Assembly (NCBI GenBank): GCA_023229725.1
Contig: JALNYR010000170.1
Span: forward strand, 1-5,113
DNA length: 5,113 bases
Direction: 5' to 3'
Origin: Dehalococcoidia bacterium
Lineage (GTDB): Bacteria > Chloroflexota > Dehalococcoidia > GIF9 > AB-539-J10
Of the stretch, positions 1 through 5,046 are shown in pieces. Each line of letters begins with the position of its first letter. The stretch's first letter is position 1. A program made the translations under genes and the position numbers. The notes beneath the pieces were generated by a model that ran no database searches, was not told the DNA's origin, and worked only from the letters and a program-made list of their open reading frames with translations.

Positions 1-603
1 CAGGGAGCGGATGAACTCCTCGGCGCGGTCGACCCGGTCGACTCGCTTCGGCGTCACCTCGAAGCCATGCGGGAAGCGGGACGCGAGACACGCCATGCTC
101 ATCCGGTCCCAGCCGCTCAGCCCCAGTTCGCGCGTGAACCGCCGTATCTCATCCTTGCCGATGGTGAACTCGATGAACGGGTGCCAGATGCGGTCCTCGT
201 TGGCGGCCTGGAGTCCGGGACGGTAGTCCGAGAGGTCCGAGTAGTTGAGCCCGTCGGCCATGGTCTCGAAGCCGTGTTCCTCCGCCCACCGCCACGCAGC
301 GGCGTCTCGCGTCTTCCGGCAGTGGTAGCAGCGGTCGGGAGGGTTCATCTTGAAGTGTGCCTGTTCCAGCTCGTTGAGCCGGAGGATGTGCTGCTTGATG
401 CCAATCTCGGCGGCGAGCGCCCGCGAGGTGGCTATCTCGCTGCGGGGGACGACGTCGGAATCGATGGTGAGCGCGGCCGCGTTGTCGCCAAGCGCGTCGT
501 GTGCCACCTTCGCCAGCAGCGCGCTGTCGAGTCCGCCCGAGAAGAGGACGAGGAGCCGGCCTCGCTGTGCGATGGCTGCACGCAGGTCGTCGAGCTGGCT
601 CAT
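1..603 (-). CDS. larE: LarE, ATP-dependent sulfur transferase of NPN cofactor synthesis (C-terminus outside window)
   Basis: My translation of the minus strand from ATG at 603 is open for 201 codons to the window edge, so about three quarters of a typical LarE (roughly 270 aa) is present. LarE adenylates pyridinium-3,5-biscarboxylic acid mononucleotide and converts its carboxylates to thiocarboxylates, in the cytoplasm. Visible motifs are the PP-loop SGGLDS at residues 22-27, NPPDRCYHCRK at 87-97, DGLNYSDLSDYRPGL at 117-131 and ACLASRF at 171-177. Cysteines are C92, C95 and C172. C172 probably corresponds to the sacrificial Cys176 of the Lactobacillus plantarum enzyme. A CxxC plus this cysteine resembles the three-cysteine LarE type that carries a [4Fe-4S] cluster and can work catalytically; that assignment is inference. 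The start overlaps the larB stop (ATGA) with only a weak GAGG upstream, so translation is probably coupled to larB. The edge of the window, not a frameshift, truncates the gene. Confidence 0.93.
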   Translation of the reverse strand, partial: MSQLDDLRAAIAQRGRLLVLFSGGLDSALLAKVAHDALGDNAAALTIDSDVVPRSEIATSRALAAEIGIKQHILRLNELEQAHFKMNPPDRCYHCRKTRDAAAWRWAEEHGFETMADGLNYSDLSDYRPGLQAANEDRIWHPFIEFTIGKDEIRRFTRELGLSGWDRMSMACLASRFPHGFEVTPKRVDRVDRAEEFIRSL

Positions 604-1370
604 CCGTCGCCTCGCCGTATGGCGCGCAGGATGCGTATCGCCGCCGCTGCCGCGCCGATGGAGTTGCCGATGTTGACCACGGTCACGCCCGGCGAGCAGC
701 TCTGCAGCATCGTCTTGAGTGCGGCCTCACCCTGGCCGCCGAAGCCGTAGCCGACCGGCGTCGGCACGGCGATTACCGGCAGGTCGGTGAGCGAGGCAAG
801 CACGGTCGGGAGCGCGCCCTCCATGCCGGCGAAGGCGACGAGCACCCGGGCGTCGTGCATCTTCTGCAGGCTCATCAGCGGCCGGTGGATGCCGGCCACG
901 CCCGCGTCGAACGACTTCACCACGCGTACGCCCAGCTCTTCAAGCAGCAGCACGCACTCCTCCGCGAACGGCACATCGGATGTCCCGGCCGTGATGACCC
1001 CCGCGGTGCCGAGCGAGCCCTTGTCCGTGTTCGCTGGTCCGATGACCATCACCCTGCCGCCCGTGCGGATGGGGTGCGTGTGGAACGTCTCCTGCAGCCT
1101 CACTTCGGCCTCGGGGCTGACGGCTGCGATGAAGGCCTTGCCCTTGGCTTCGAGCATGCGCGCGACGATGTCGAGCAGGTCGCCTAGTCGCTTCGCCTCC
1201 GCGTAGACGACCTCCGGGAAGCCCAGCCGCTGCTCACGCTCCATGTCGAGCAGGAAGTGCTCCTTCCCCTCGTAGAACATCTCGAGTATGCGCGCGCCGG
1301 CCTCTTCCTCAGTGAGTTCGCCCCGCCGGAAGGCGTGCAGCAGCTCGTCGAACATCCTGCGTTCGGCCAT
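600..1370 (-). CDS. larB: LarB, NaAD carboxylase/hydrolase of NPN cofactor synthesis
   Basis: This 256-aa protein is the usual LarB size. LarB carboxylates C5 of the nicotinate ring of nicotinic acid adenine dinucleotide and cleaves the phosphoanhydride, giving pyridinium-3,5-biscarboxylic acid mononucleotide and AMP: the first step to the nickel-pincer cofactor. The N-terminal part has the family motif FPEVVYAEAK (51-60). The C-terminal half is PurE-like: GTSDVPFAEE (129-138), DAGVAGIHRPL (155-165), AFAGMEGALPTV (179-190), VPTPVGYG (202-209) and SCSPGVTVVNIGNSIGAA (224-241). C225 sits where the catalytic cysteine (Cys221 in L. plantarum) forms a covalent adduct with the substrate ring. GGGAGG lies about 8-9 nt upstream of ATG 1370. 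The start overlaps the larC stop by one base (TGATG), and the stop overlaps the larE start (ATGA), so the genes form one coupled operon. It looks intact. Confidence 0.96.
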   Translation of the reverse strand: MAERRMFDELLHAFRRGELTEEEAGARILEMFYEGKEHFLLDMEREQRLGFPEVVYAEAKRLGDLLDIVARMLEAKGKAFIAAVSPEAEVRLQETFHTHPIRTGGRVMVIGPANTDKGSLGTAGVITAGTSDVPFAEECVLLLEELGVRVVKSFDAGVAGIHRPLMSLQKMHDARVLVAFAGMEGALPTVLASLTDLPVIAVPTPVGYGFGGQGEAALKTMLQSCSPGVTVVNIGNSIGAAAAAIRILRAIRRGDG

Positions 1371-2731
1371 CAGCGGGTCCCTCCCGTCTCTCCGAGTTGC
1401 TCTCTGGCCGCCTGGAGCACGATGGTGTAGACCTCCTTGAGCGGCACGCCGCAGTCGGCGGCCAGCTTTCGGCAGGTCTCGTACTCGGGCGAGACGTTCA
1501 CCGTGTCGCCGCCGTAGCGCGCCACCTTGACGCGCGCGGCGCCGAGGGGCGTCTGTACGTCAACTATCTCGCGCTCGGCCTCGTAGCGCTCCGGATAGGT
1601 CACGCGCACGCCAAGCGTGGTGCTTTCCTGCATCAGCGTCTCCACCAGCACGTCCTTGCTGTGCAGCTCGCCGAGCACCGAGACCCGCGTCGCGGGCCGG
1701 TTCTTCTTCATCTGCACCGCGGTGAAGAACACGTCGAGCGCCCCACGCTCGTACAGCACCTCCATGAGGTGCCCGTAGAGTTCGGGGTTCATGTTGTCGA
1801 TATTGCTCTCCAGCAGCAGGAGTCGCTTCGCCGTCTCCGCCGACGAGGAGCGACCCAGGAAGCCCCGCAGCACGTTCGGGACGGCCAGGTCCCGCTTGCC
1901 GGCGCCGTAGCCGACGCGCTCGACCGTCATGCTGATGGGCGCGAACTCGTCGACCAGGTGCTTCAGGATGAGCGCGCCCGTGGGCGTGACCAGCTCCTTG
2001 CGCGTGTCGCTGAACGAGTCCATCCGCACGGGGATGCCCTTCAGCAGCTCGGCGGTTGCGGGTGCGGGCACCGGGTACAGGCCGTGCGCCATCTTCGCGA
2101 AACCTGTGCCGGTGTTGACGAGGCCGCAGACGACGCGGTCGACGCCGAGGGCCTCCAGGCCTTTCACTGCGCCGACTATCTCCACGATGGCGTCGATGGC
2201 CCCCGCTTCGTGCAGATGGACGGAATCGGCGGTCGTGCCGTGCACCGCCGCCTCGGCCTCCAGCAGCGAGGCGAACATCTCCTTCGCCTTCGTGCGCGCC
2301 GGCTCGTCGAGCCGGTCGAGTATCGCTGTAATCTCGTCGACCTCCATGCCGTGGCCGTGCCGCTCGGATTCCTCCTCGCCGTCGGCGTCGTGGTCGTGCT
2401 CGTGTACATGCTCGTGTTCGTGGGTGTGCTCGTGTTCGTGGGCATGCACGTGCAGATGCTCGTGTTCGTGCGTATGCTCTTCGCCCCCGGCGTGTTCCGC
2501 CTCATCGGCTTCCTCGTCGTCATCGGGGAGCGTCACGCTCGTGCTGACGGCGGCGATGCCACTCTTGTTCACCCGGCTCACGGCGAAATCGAAACGGACG
2601 TCGAGTTGCTCAAACGCCTCCACCAGCTTCTGCTCGTCCACGCCGAGGTCAAGCAGCAGGCCGAGGAACATGTCGCCGGCTATACCCGAGAACGGGTCGA
2701 GGTACAGTACCCTGCCGCTCATACCTTCCAC
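1370..2731 (-). CDS. larC: LarC, nickel-inserting cyclometallase (single continuous ORF with His-rich tract)
   Basis: LarC (formerly DUF111) inserts nickel into the bis-thiocarboxylated pyridinium nucleotide in a CTP-dependent reaction. Numbering from GTG 2731 gives 453 aa. Motifs in order: YLDPFSGIAGDMF (10-22), HLHEAGAIDAIVEIVG (172-187), LVTPTGA (247-253), GYGAGKRDL (274-282), ESNIDNMNPE (308-317), MKKNRP (341-346) and SPEYETC (414-420). Residues 86-114 hold fifteen histidines at every second position, separated mainly by Glu, with three more nearby: a likely nickel-binding loop, as in many LarC relatives. In L. plantarum larC is split into two reading frames joined by frameshifting; here both parts are in one frame. 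Three starts are possible: GTG 2758, GTG 2731 and ATG 2722. I prefer 2731 because AAGGAG (2746-2741) lies 9 nt upstream; ATG 2722 best fits the usual N-terminus but has GGAAGG almost touching it. First gene of the operon. Confidence 0.94.
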   Translation of the reverse strand: MEGMSGRVLYLDPFSGIAGDMFLGLLLDLGVDEQKLVEAFEQLDVRFDFAVSRVNKSGIAAVSTSVTLPDDDEEADEAEHAGGEEHTHEHEHLHVHAHEHEHTHEHEHVHEHDHDADGEEESERHGHGMEVDEITAILDRLDEPARTKAKEMFASLLEAEAAVHGTTADSVHLHEAGAIDAIVEIVGAVKGLEALGVDRVVCGLVNTGTGFAKMAHGLYPVPAPATAELLKGIPVRMDSFSDTRKELVTPTGALILKHLVDEFAPISMTVERVGYGAGKRDLAVPNVLRGFLGRSSSAETAKRLLLLESNIDNMNPELYGHLMEVLYERGALDVFFTAVQMKKNRPATRVSVLGELHSKDVLVETLMQESTTLGVRVTYPERYEAEREIVDVQTPLGAARVKVARYGGDTVNVSPEYETCRKLAADCGVPLKEVYTIVLQAAREQLGETGGTR

Positions 2732-2740
2732 GTGTCCTGT

Positions 2741-2746
2741 CTCCTT
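2741..2746 (-). promoter_or_regulatory. Ribosome binding site of larC
   Basis: Minus-strand AAGGAG lies 9 nt before GTG 2731 and 18 nt before ATG 2722. It overlaps the reading frame from GTG 2758, which has no comparable site. This favours 2731 as the translation start, although a second GGAAGG just before ATG 2722 leaves some doubt. Confidence 0.55.
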
Positions 2747-2781
2747 CTCCCTGCGCACGCATCACTGTGCGAATGGCGGTC

Positions 2782-2810
2782 ATTGTAGTGGAGGGGCGAA
2801 CGTGTGTCCA
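2782..2810 (-). promoter_or_regulatory. Sigma-70-type promoter of the larCBE operon
   Basis: On the minus strand, TGGACA (2810-2805, 5 of 6 match to TTGACA) is followed after exactly 17 nt by TACAAT (2787-2782, 5 of 6 match to TATAAT). Transcription would start near 2775. That leaves about 45 nt of leader before GTG 2731, containing AAGGAG. Spacing and both hexamers fit the housekeeping consensus well. The assignment is inferred from sequence only; I saw no clear operator. Confidence 0.6.
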
Positions 2811-2833
2811 CATACGAAGCGGTGACGTACAAT
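2805..2833 (+). promoter_or_regulatory. Possible divergent promoter of the methyltransferase gene
   Basis: Plus-strand TACAAT at 2828-2833 is a good -10 element. Seventeen nt upstream lies TGTCCA (2805-2810), a poor -35 (3 of 6) that is the complement of the larC -35 box. Start of transcription would be near 2840, just before the ribosome binding site. If real, the two divergent promoters share the same -35 block and could not both be occupied by polymerase. Weak evidence. Confidence 0.3.
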
Positions 2834-2841
2834 GACGAGGT

Positions 2842-2847
2842 GGAGGG
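2842..2847 (+). promoter_or_regulatory. Ribosome binding site of the methyltransferase gene
   Basis: GGAGGG lies 9 nt upstream of ATG 2857, near-ideal spacing, and fixes the start of the methyltransferase. Confidence 0.7.
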
Positions 2848-2856
2848 AAGACGTAC

Positions 2857-3624
2857 ATGGATATCGAGAACGATGTTGTGAAGGCCGTGATGGAGGACCT
2901 CTACGGGGTGCTGCCCCGACAGGGTCCGGGGAGTCCCGCGTGCACGCGACGCGCCTTCTCGCTGCTGGGCGCACTGCCGGAGCGTCCGCTCGTGCTCGAC
3001 GTCGGCTGCGGCACGGGCGCGCAGACGATGGAGCTGGTGCGGCTGACGCCCGGGCACATCGTCGCGCTCGATGTGTTCGACTGGGCGCTCGACCGGCTCT
3101 CGGAGCAGGTTGTGGCGCAGGGGCTTGCCGGCCGGGTGCACACGACGAAGCAATCGATGGCGGAGATGGACTTCCGCGAGGAGACGTTCGACCTCGTCTG
3201 GTCAGAGGGCGCGCTCTACATCATGGGCTTCGAGAACGCGCTGAAGACGTGCCGGAGGCTTCTGAAGCCCGGCGGCTGTCTCGCGGCGAGCGAGCTCTGC
3301 TGGCTCACCGACGATGCTCCGCAGGAGGCGCGCGACTTCTTCGCCGCCGAGTACCCGGAGATGAAGACCGTCGAGGACAACGCGCAGCTGTTCTCCGACT
3401 GCGGCTACGAGTTGCTCGGCCACTTCACCGAGCCCGCCTGCGCCTGGTGGGACGACTACTACACGCCGATACGCAAGCTCCTGCCCGCGCTGCGCACGAA
3501 GTACGCCGGCGTTCCTGACGCCCTCGCCCTCTTCGACGCGTGCGATGCCGAGATGGCCGTCCACGAGAAGCACTCGTCCTCCTACGGCTACGAGTTCTTC
3601 GTGGCGCGGAGGCCGCTCCACTGA
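2857..3624 (+). CDS. Class I SAM-dependent methyltransferase, substrate unknown
   Basis: This 255-aa protein has a Rossmann-fold methyltransferase core: motif I VLDVGCGTG (46-54), an acidic residue ending strand 2 in VALDVF (D72), motif IV-like FDLVWSEGALYIMGFE (111-126) and LLKPGG (135-140) before the next strand. The N-terminal GPGS (24-27), the WSEGA motif with GFE shortly after it, and the C-terminal DDYYTPI (199-205) and YGYEFFVARR (243-252) recall a family of uncharacterised small-molecule methyltransferases common in Bacteroidota and Firmicutes, recognised from memory. I cannot assign the methyl acceptor. It has no signal peptide or membrane segment, so it should be cytoplasmic. It is divergent from larC across about 100 bp; sharing a control region does not prove a shared pathway. 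A good ribosome binding site supports ATG 2857. The first REP hairpin starts 16 bp after the stop. Confidence 0.9.
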   Translation: MDIENDVVKAVMEDLYGVLPRQGPGSPACTRRAFSLLGALPERPLVLDVGCGTGAQTMELVRLTPGHIVALDVFDWALDRLSEQVVAQGLAGRVHTTKQSMAEMDFREETFDLVWSEGALYIMGFENALKTCRRLLKPGGCLAASELCWLTDDAPQEARDFFAAEYPEMKTVEDNAQLFSDCGYELLGHFTEPACAWWDDYYTPIRKLLPALRTKYAGVPDALALFDACDAEMAVHEKHSSSYGYEFFVARRPLH

Positions 3625-3639
3625 CACAGCATCGTTCGC

Positions 3640-3666
3640 GTAGGGGAGGGTCTCAGACCCTCCCGC
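3640..3666 (+). repeat. REP copy 1
   Basis: GTAG (3640-3643) is followed by a 21-bp perfect palindrome (3644-3664; arms GGGAGGGTCT and AGACCCTCCC around a central C) and GC. It starts 16 bp beyond the methyltransferase stop. It could act as a 3'-end hairpin that stabilises or ends the transcript, but it has no T-tract, so I do not call it an intrinsic terminator. Confidence 0.85.
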
Positions 3667-3718
3667 CGGTCGCCCCGGATCTCCCCGCTCTGGAATCAAT
3701 CCAGACAGCGTGCTACAT
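3667..3718. other. Unique 52-bp spacer with a small inverted repeat
   Basis: This spacer between REP copies 1 and 2 does not obviously match the other spacers, but it has the same 52-bp length as the complete type-B spacer (4891-4942). It holds TCTGGA (3689-3694), a 5-nt loop and TCCAGA (3700-3705), a perfect 6-bp stem. No gene is apparent. Confidence 0.5.
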
Positions 3719-3745
3719 GTAGGGGAGGGTCTCAGCCCCTCCCGC
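3719..3745 (+). repeat. REP copy 2 (variant)
   Basis: GTAG (3719-3722) precedes palindrome 3723-3743. The right arm is AGCCCCTCCC, an A-to-C change that breaks the pair closing the loop and leaves a 7-bp stem. It begins the first 105-bp unit. Confidence 0.85.
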
Positions 3746-3823
3746 CGACAGGTGCTGAGACGCCCCACCCGCATCAGGGCAAACCGCAACAATCGTGACG
3801 CCCGATTCCGGCGTGCCTCTCAC

Positions 3824-3850
3824 GTAGGGGAGGGTCTCAGACCCTCCCGC
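3824..3850 (+). repeat. REP copy 3
   Basis: GTAG (3824-3827) and a perfect 21-bp palindrome at 3828-3848 followed by GC; consensus sequence. Confidence 0.85.
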
Positions 3851-3928
3851 GGCCAGGTGCGGAGACACCCCACCCGCATCAGGACAAACCGCAACAATCG
3901 TGTTGCCCGATTCCGGCGTGCCTCTCAC

Positions 3929-3955
3929 GTAGGGGAGGGTCTCAGACCCTCCCGC
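3929..3955 (+). repeat. REP copy 4, overlapping the transposase 3' end
   Basis: GTAG (3929-3932) and a perfect palindrome at 3933-3953. Read on the minus strand, its left half gives the last codons and the TGA stop (3944-3942) of the RAYT gene. It is inverted relative to copy 5 on the other side of that gene. Confidence 0.87.
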
Positions 3956-4493
3956 GGGTCTCGGGGTTGTCGTGGTCCAGATTCCACTGAACGGGATTGT
4001 TCGTAATGTACTCGGTCACCCGGGCGAGGGAGCTCTCGTTGCGTATCACGTGGTCGTAGAATCCGCGTTGCCAGACGGACTGTCCGGGCGTGTCACGGAT
4101 GCGGTTGACGCTGCGCGCAGAGTAGCTCTTGAAGGTTCCTACCACATCAGGCAATCCGCGTCGCTCGCGGCGTTGATTGCGGTGTGAGGCTTCCTCTCCG
4201 ACATCCTGGATGAGAAGGATCCCATGCACGTGGTTTGGCATAAGGACAAATGCGAGCGTCTGCACGTGAGGGTAGTGGTGCGGTAGGCGATTCCAGACGT
4301 CCAGCACTGCCTGACCGCATTCGTTGGGCTGCATGGCGTCGTTCGTTACGTCGCCGAAGAGGCTCACGCGATTGAGGGTGCACACAGTCACGAAATAGGC
4401 TCCTTCCTGCGAGTAGTCGTAAGATGGCAATCGTGTCAGCCTGCGCGCGAATCGCGGCTCGGGGCTGGCGGGCACGCTGTCGTCCTCGGCCAT
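3942..4493 (-). CDS. REP-associated tyrosine transposase (RAYT, Y1/HUH family)
   Basis: This 183-aa protein matches the IS200-like Y1 transposase fold seen in RAYTs. Motifs: the N-terminal SYDYSQEGAYFVTVCT (24-39), the metal-binding HUH signature as MPNHVHGILLI (85-95; H88 and H90), SVWQRGFYDHVIRNE (139-153) and EYITNNPVQWNLDHDNP (161-177). The catalytic tyrosine is probably Y146 (Y162 is the alternative). The protein should nick single-stranded REP DNA near GTAG, forming a 5'-phosphotyrosine link. All key residues are present and length is normal, so it looks functional. Its stop codon lies inside REP copy 4 and REP copy 5 is 41 bp upstream of its ATG. There is no clear ribosome binding site; a -10-like TAGAAT ends 6 nt before the ATG, which could give a leaderless mRNA. 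ATG 4493 is the natural start. Confidence 0.92.
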   Translation of the reverse strand: MAEDDSVPASPEPRFARRLTRLPSYDYSQEGAYFVTVCTLNRVSLFGDVTNDAMQPNECGQAVLDVWNRLPHHYPHVQTLAFVLMPNHVHGILLIQDVGEEASHRNQRRERRGLPDVVGTFKSYSARSVNRIRDTPGQSVWQRGFYDHVIRNESSLARVTEYITNNPVQWNLDHDNPETRGRV

Positions 4494-4499
4494 TGTGCC

Positions 4500-4505
4500 A
4501 TTCTA
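4500..4505 (-). promoter_or_regulatory. Possible -10 element for a leaderless RAYT transcript
   Basis: Minus-strand TAGAAT (5 of 6 to TATAAT) ends 6 nt before the A of ATG 4493, the spacing expected if transcription starts at the initiation codon. No convincing -35 is seen 17 nt upstream (GCATGC). The lack of a Shine-Dalgarno sequence fits a leaderless message, but one hexamer is weak evidence. Confidence 0.25.
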
Positions 4506-4533
4506 CTACTGCACTACGTGTGGCATGCAGAGC

Positions 4534-4560
4534 GCGGGCGGGTCTGAGACCCGCCCCTAC
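4534..4560 (-). repeat. REP copy 5 (inverted, compensated variant)
   Basis: On the minus strand: GTAG (4560-4557), then palindrome 4556-4536 with arms GGGCGGGTCT and AGACCCGCCC, then GC. Relative to the consensus, A in the left arm became C and the paired T became G, so the stem stays perfect. It is the only copy in minus orientation and lies just upstream of the RAYT gene. Confidence 0.85.
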
Positions 4561-4654
4561 GGCCGACCACCGCCCAGAGTCCCCTGGGAGAAACACCACG
4601 TTGTCAACGTTCGGACCGGGCTGAATCGTTTGCCAGGGCTGCCGCGTTCTTCAC
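4561..4654. other. Unique 94-bp spacer between REP copies 5 and 6
   Basis: No gene is apparent. It contains a short palindrome (ACGTTG-T-CAACGT, 4598-4610) and the stretch AACGTTCGGA (4606-4615), which also occurs in the type-B spacer at 4927-4936, so a fragment of that spacer may survive here. Confidence 0.4.
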
Positions 4655-4681
4655 GTAGGGGAGGGTCTCAGACCCTCCCGC
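4655..4681 (+). repeat. REP copy 6
   Basis: GTAG (4655-4658), perfect palindrome 4659-4679, then GC; consensus sequence. It starts the second block of 105-bp units. Confidence 0.85.
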
Positions 4682-4759
4682 CGATAGGTGCGGAGACACC
4701 ACACCCGCGTCAGGACAAACCGCAACAATCGTGTCGCCCGATTCCGGTGTGCCTCTCAC

Positions 4760-4786
4760 GTAGGGGAGGGTCTCAGACCCTCCCGC
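4760..4786 (+). repeat. REP copy 7
   Basis: GTAG (4760-4763), perfect palindrome 4764-4784, then GC; consensus sequence. Confidence 0.85.
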
Positions 4787-4863
4787 CGACAGGTGCAGAG
4801 ACATCACCCCCGCTATTCAGGGCAGACCGTGTCGATGGTGTCGCCCGATTTCAGTGGCCTCAC

Positions 4864-4890
4864 GTAGGGGAGGGTCTCAGACCCCCCCGC
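4864..4890 (+). repeat. REP copy 8 (variant)
   Basis: GTAG (4864-4867) and palindrome 4868-4888 with one T-to-C change in the right arm (ACCCCCCC), which leaves an A-C mismatch in mid-stem. It is followed by a type-B spacer. Confidence 0.83.
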
Positions 4891-4942
4891 TGGTGGGTGG
4901 GTTTTTCCTGTGCGCCCCGCCTCGGAACGTTCGGATTCTGCC

Positions 4943-4969
4943 GTAGGGGAGGGTCTCAGACCCTCCCGC
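4943..4969 (+). repeat. REP copy 9
   Basis: GTAG (4943-4946), perfect palindrome 4947-4967, then GC; consensus sequence. Confidence 0.85.
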
Positions 4970-5046
4970 GGGGCCGTGCGGAGACACAACACCCGTGTTC
5001 ATAGCAGACCACGGCAATCGTGTTGCCCGATTCCGGTGTGCCTGAC

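Larger units (their letters stand above)
3719..3928 (+). repeat. Two tandem 105-bp units (REP plus type-A spacer)
   Basis: REP copies 2, 3 and 4 are exactly 105 bp apart. The two 78-bp spacers (3746-3823 and 3851-3928) are nearly identical, both containing CACCCGCATCAGG, AAACCGCAACAATCGTG and CCCGATTCCGGCGTG. The second contains a perfect hairpin GCAACA-ATCG-TGTTGC. Because 105 is a multiple of three, frames stay open across the repeats in both strands. These apparent proteins lack start signals and I regard them as non-coding. Confidence 0.8.
3929..4560 (-). mobile_element. REP-RAYT module (transposase gene flanked by inverted REPs)
   Basis: An intact RAYT gene is bracketed by REP copy 4 and REP copy 5 in opposite orientation, each with the GTAG tetranucleotide on its outer side. 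This is the usual arrangement of RAYT genes with their cognate REPs. RAYTs are thought to process single-stranded REP DNA at the GTAG-hairpin junction, and their own mobility is rare or unproven, so module may be a better word than transposon. I saw no target-site duplication at its ends. Confidence 0.7.
4655..4863 (+). repeat. Two tandem REP plus type-A spacer units (105 and 104 bp)
   Basis: The spacer at 4682-4759 is close to those left of the transposase (shared CAGGACAAACCGCAACAATC and CCCGATTCCGG). The one at 4787-4863 is clearly related but more diverged (GTGTCGCCCGATT and GTGGCCTCAC kept, with small indels). The same unit on both sides of the RAYT module implies that the module entered, or was duplicated within, an existing array. 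Confidence 0.75.

Noticed and set aside
67..750. 227-codon open frame on the plus strand opposite larE/larB
   Set aside because: It is a shadow frame. The opposite strand encodes LarE with the PP-loop and CLASR motifs and overlaps larB in a normal operon manner.
2176..2523. 115-codon minus-strand frame within larC
   Set aside because: It is an out-of-frame reading of the His-rich region (Thr/Arg-rich, low complexity) with no independent start signal.
1370..2758. Programmed frameshift splitting LarC, as in L. plantarum
   Set aside because: The reading frame is continuous from YLDPFSGIAGDM to SPEYETC, so no frameshift is needed here.
1397..2788. 463-codon open frame on the plus strand opposite larC
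   Set aside because: It is the antisense shadow of larC in GC-rich DNA. It has low-complexity composition, with a valine/leucine run mirroring the His tract, while larC carries all the family motifs.
3640..3666. Intrinsic terminator after the methyltransferase
   Set aside because: The hairpin is strong, but no T-tract follows it, and the same element recurs nine more times away from gene ends.
3713..3928. Repeat-containing 71-aa protein on the minus strand, and similar proteins at 3710-4006 and 4495-5004 (plus) and 4604-4807 (minus)
   Set aside because: The recurring peptides such as GGSETLPYV and VGEGLRPSR are just the REP palindrome translated. The frame stays open because 105 is divisible by three, and it fails where steps are 104 or 79 bp. 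No ribosome binding sites are seen.
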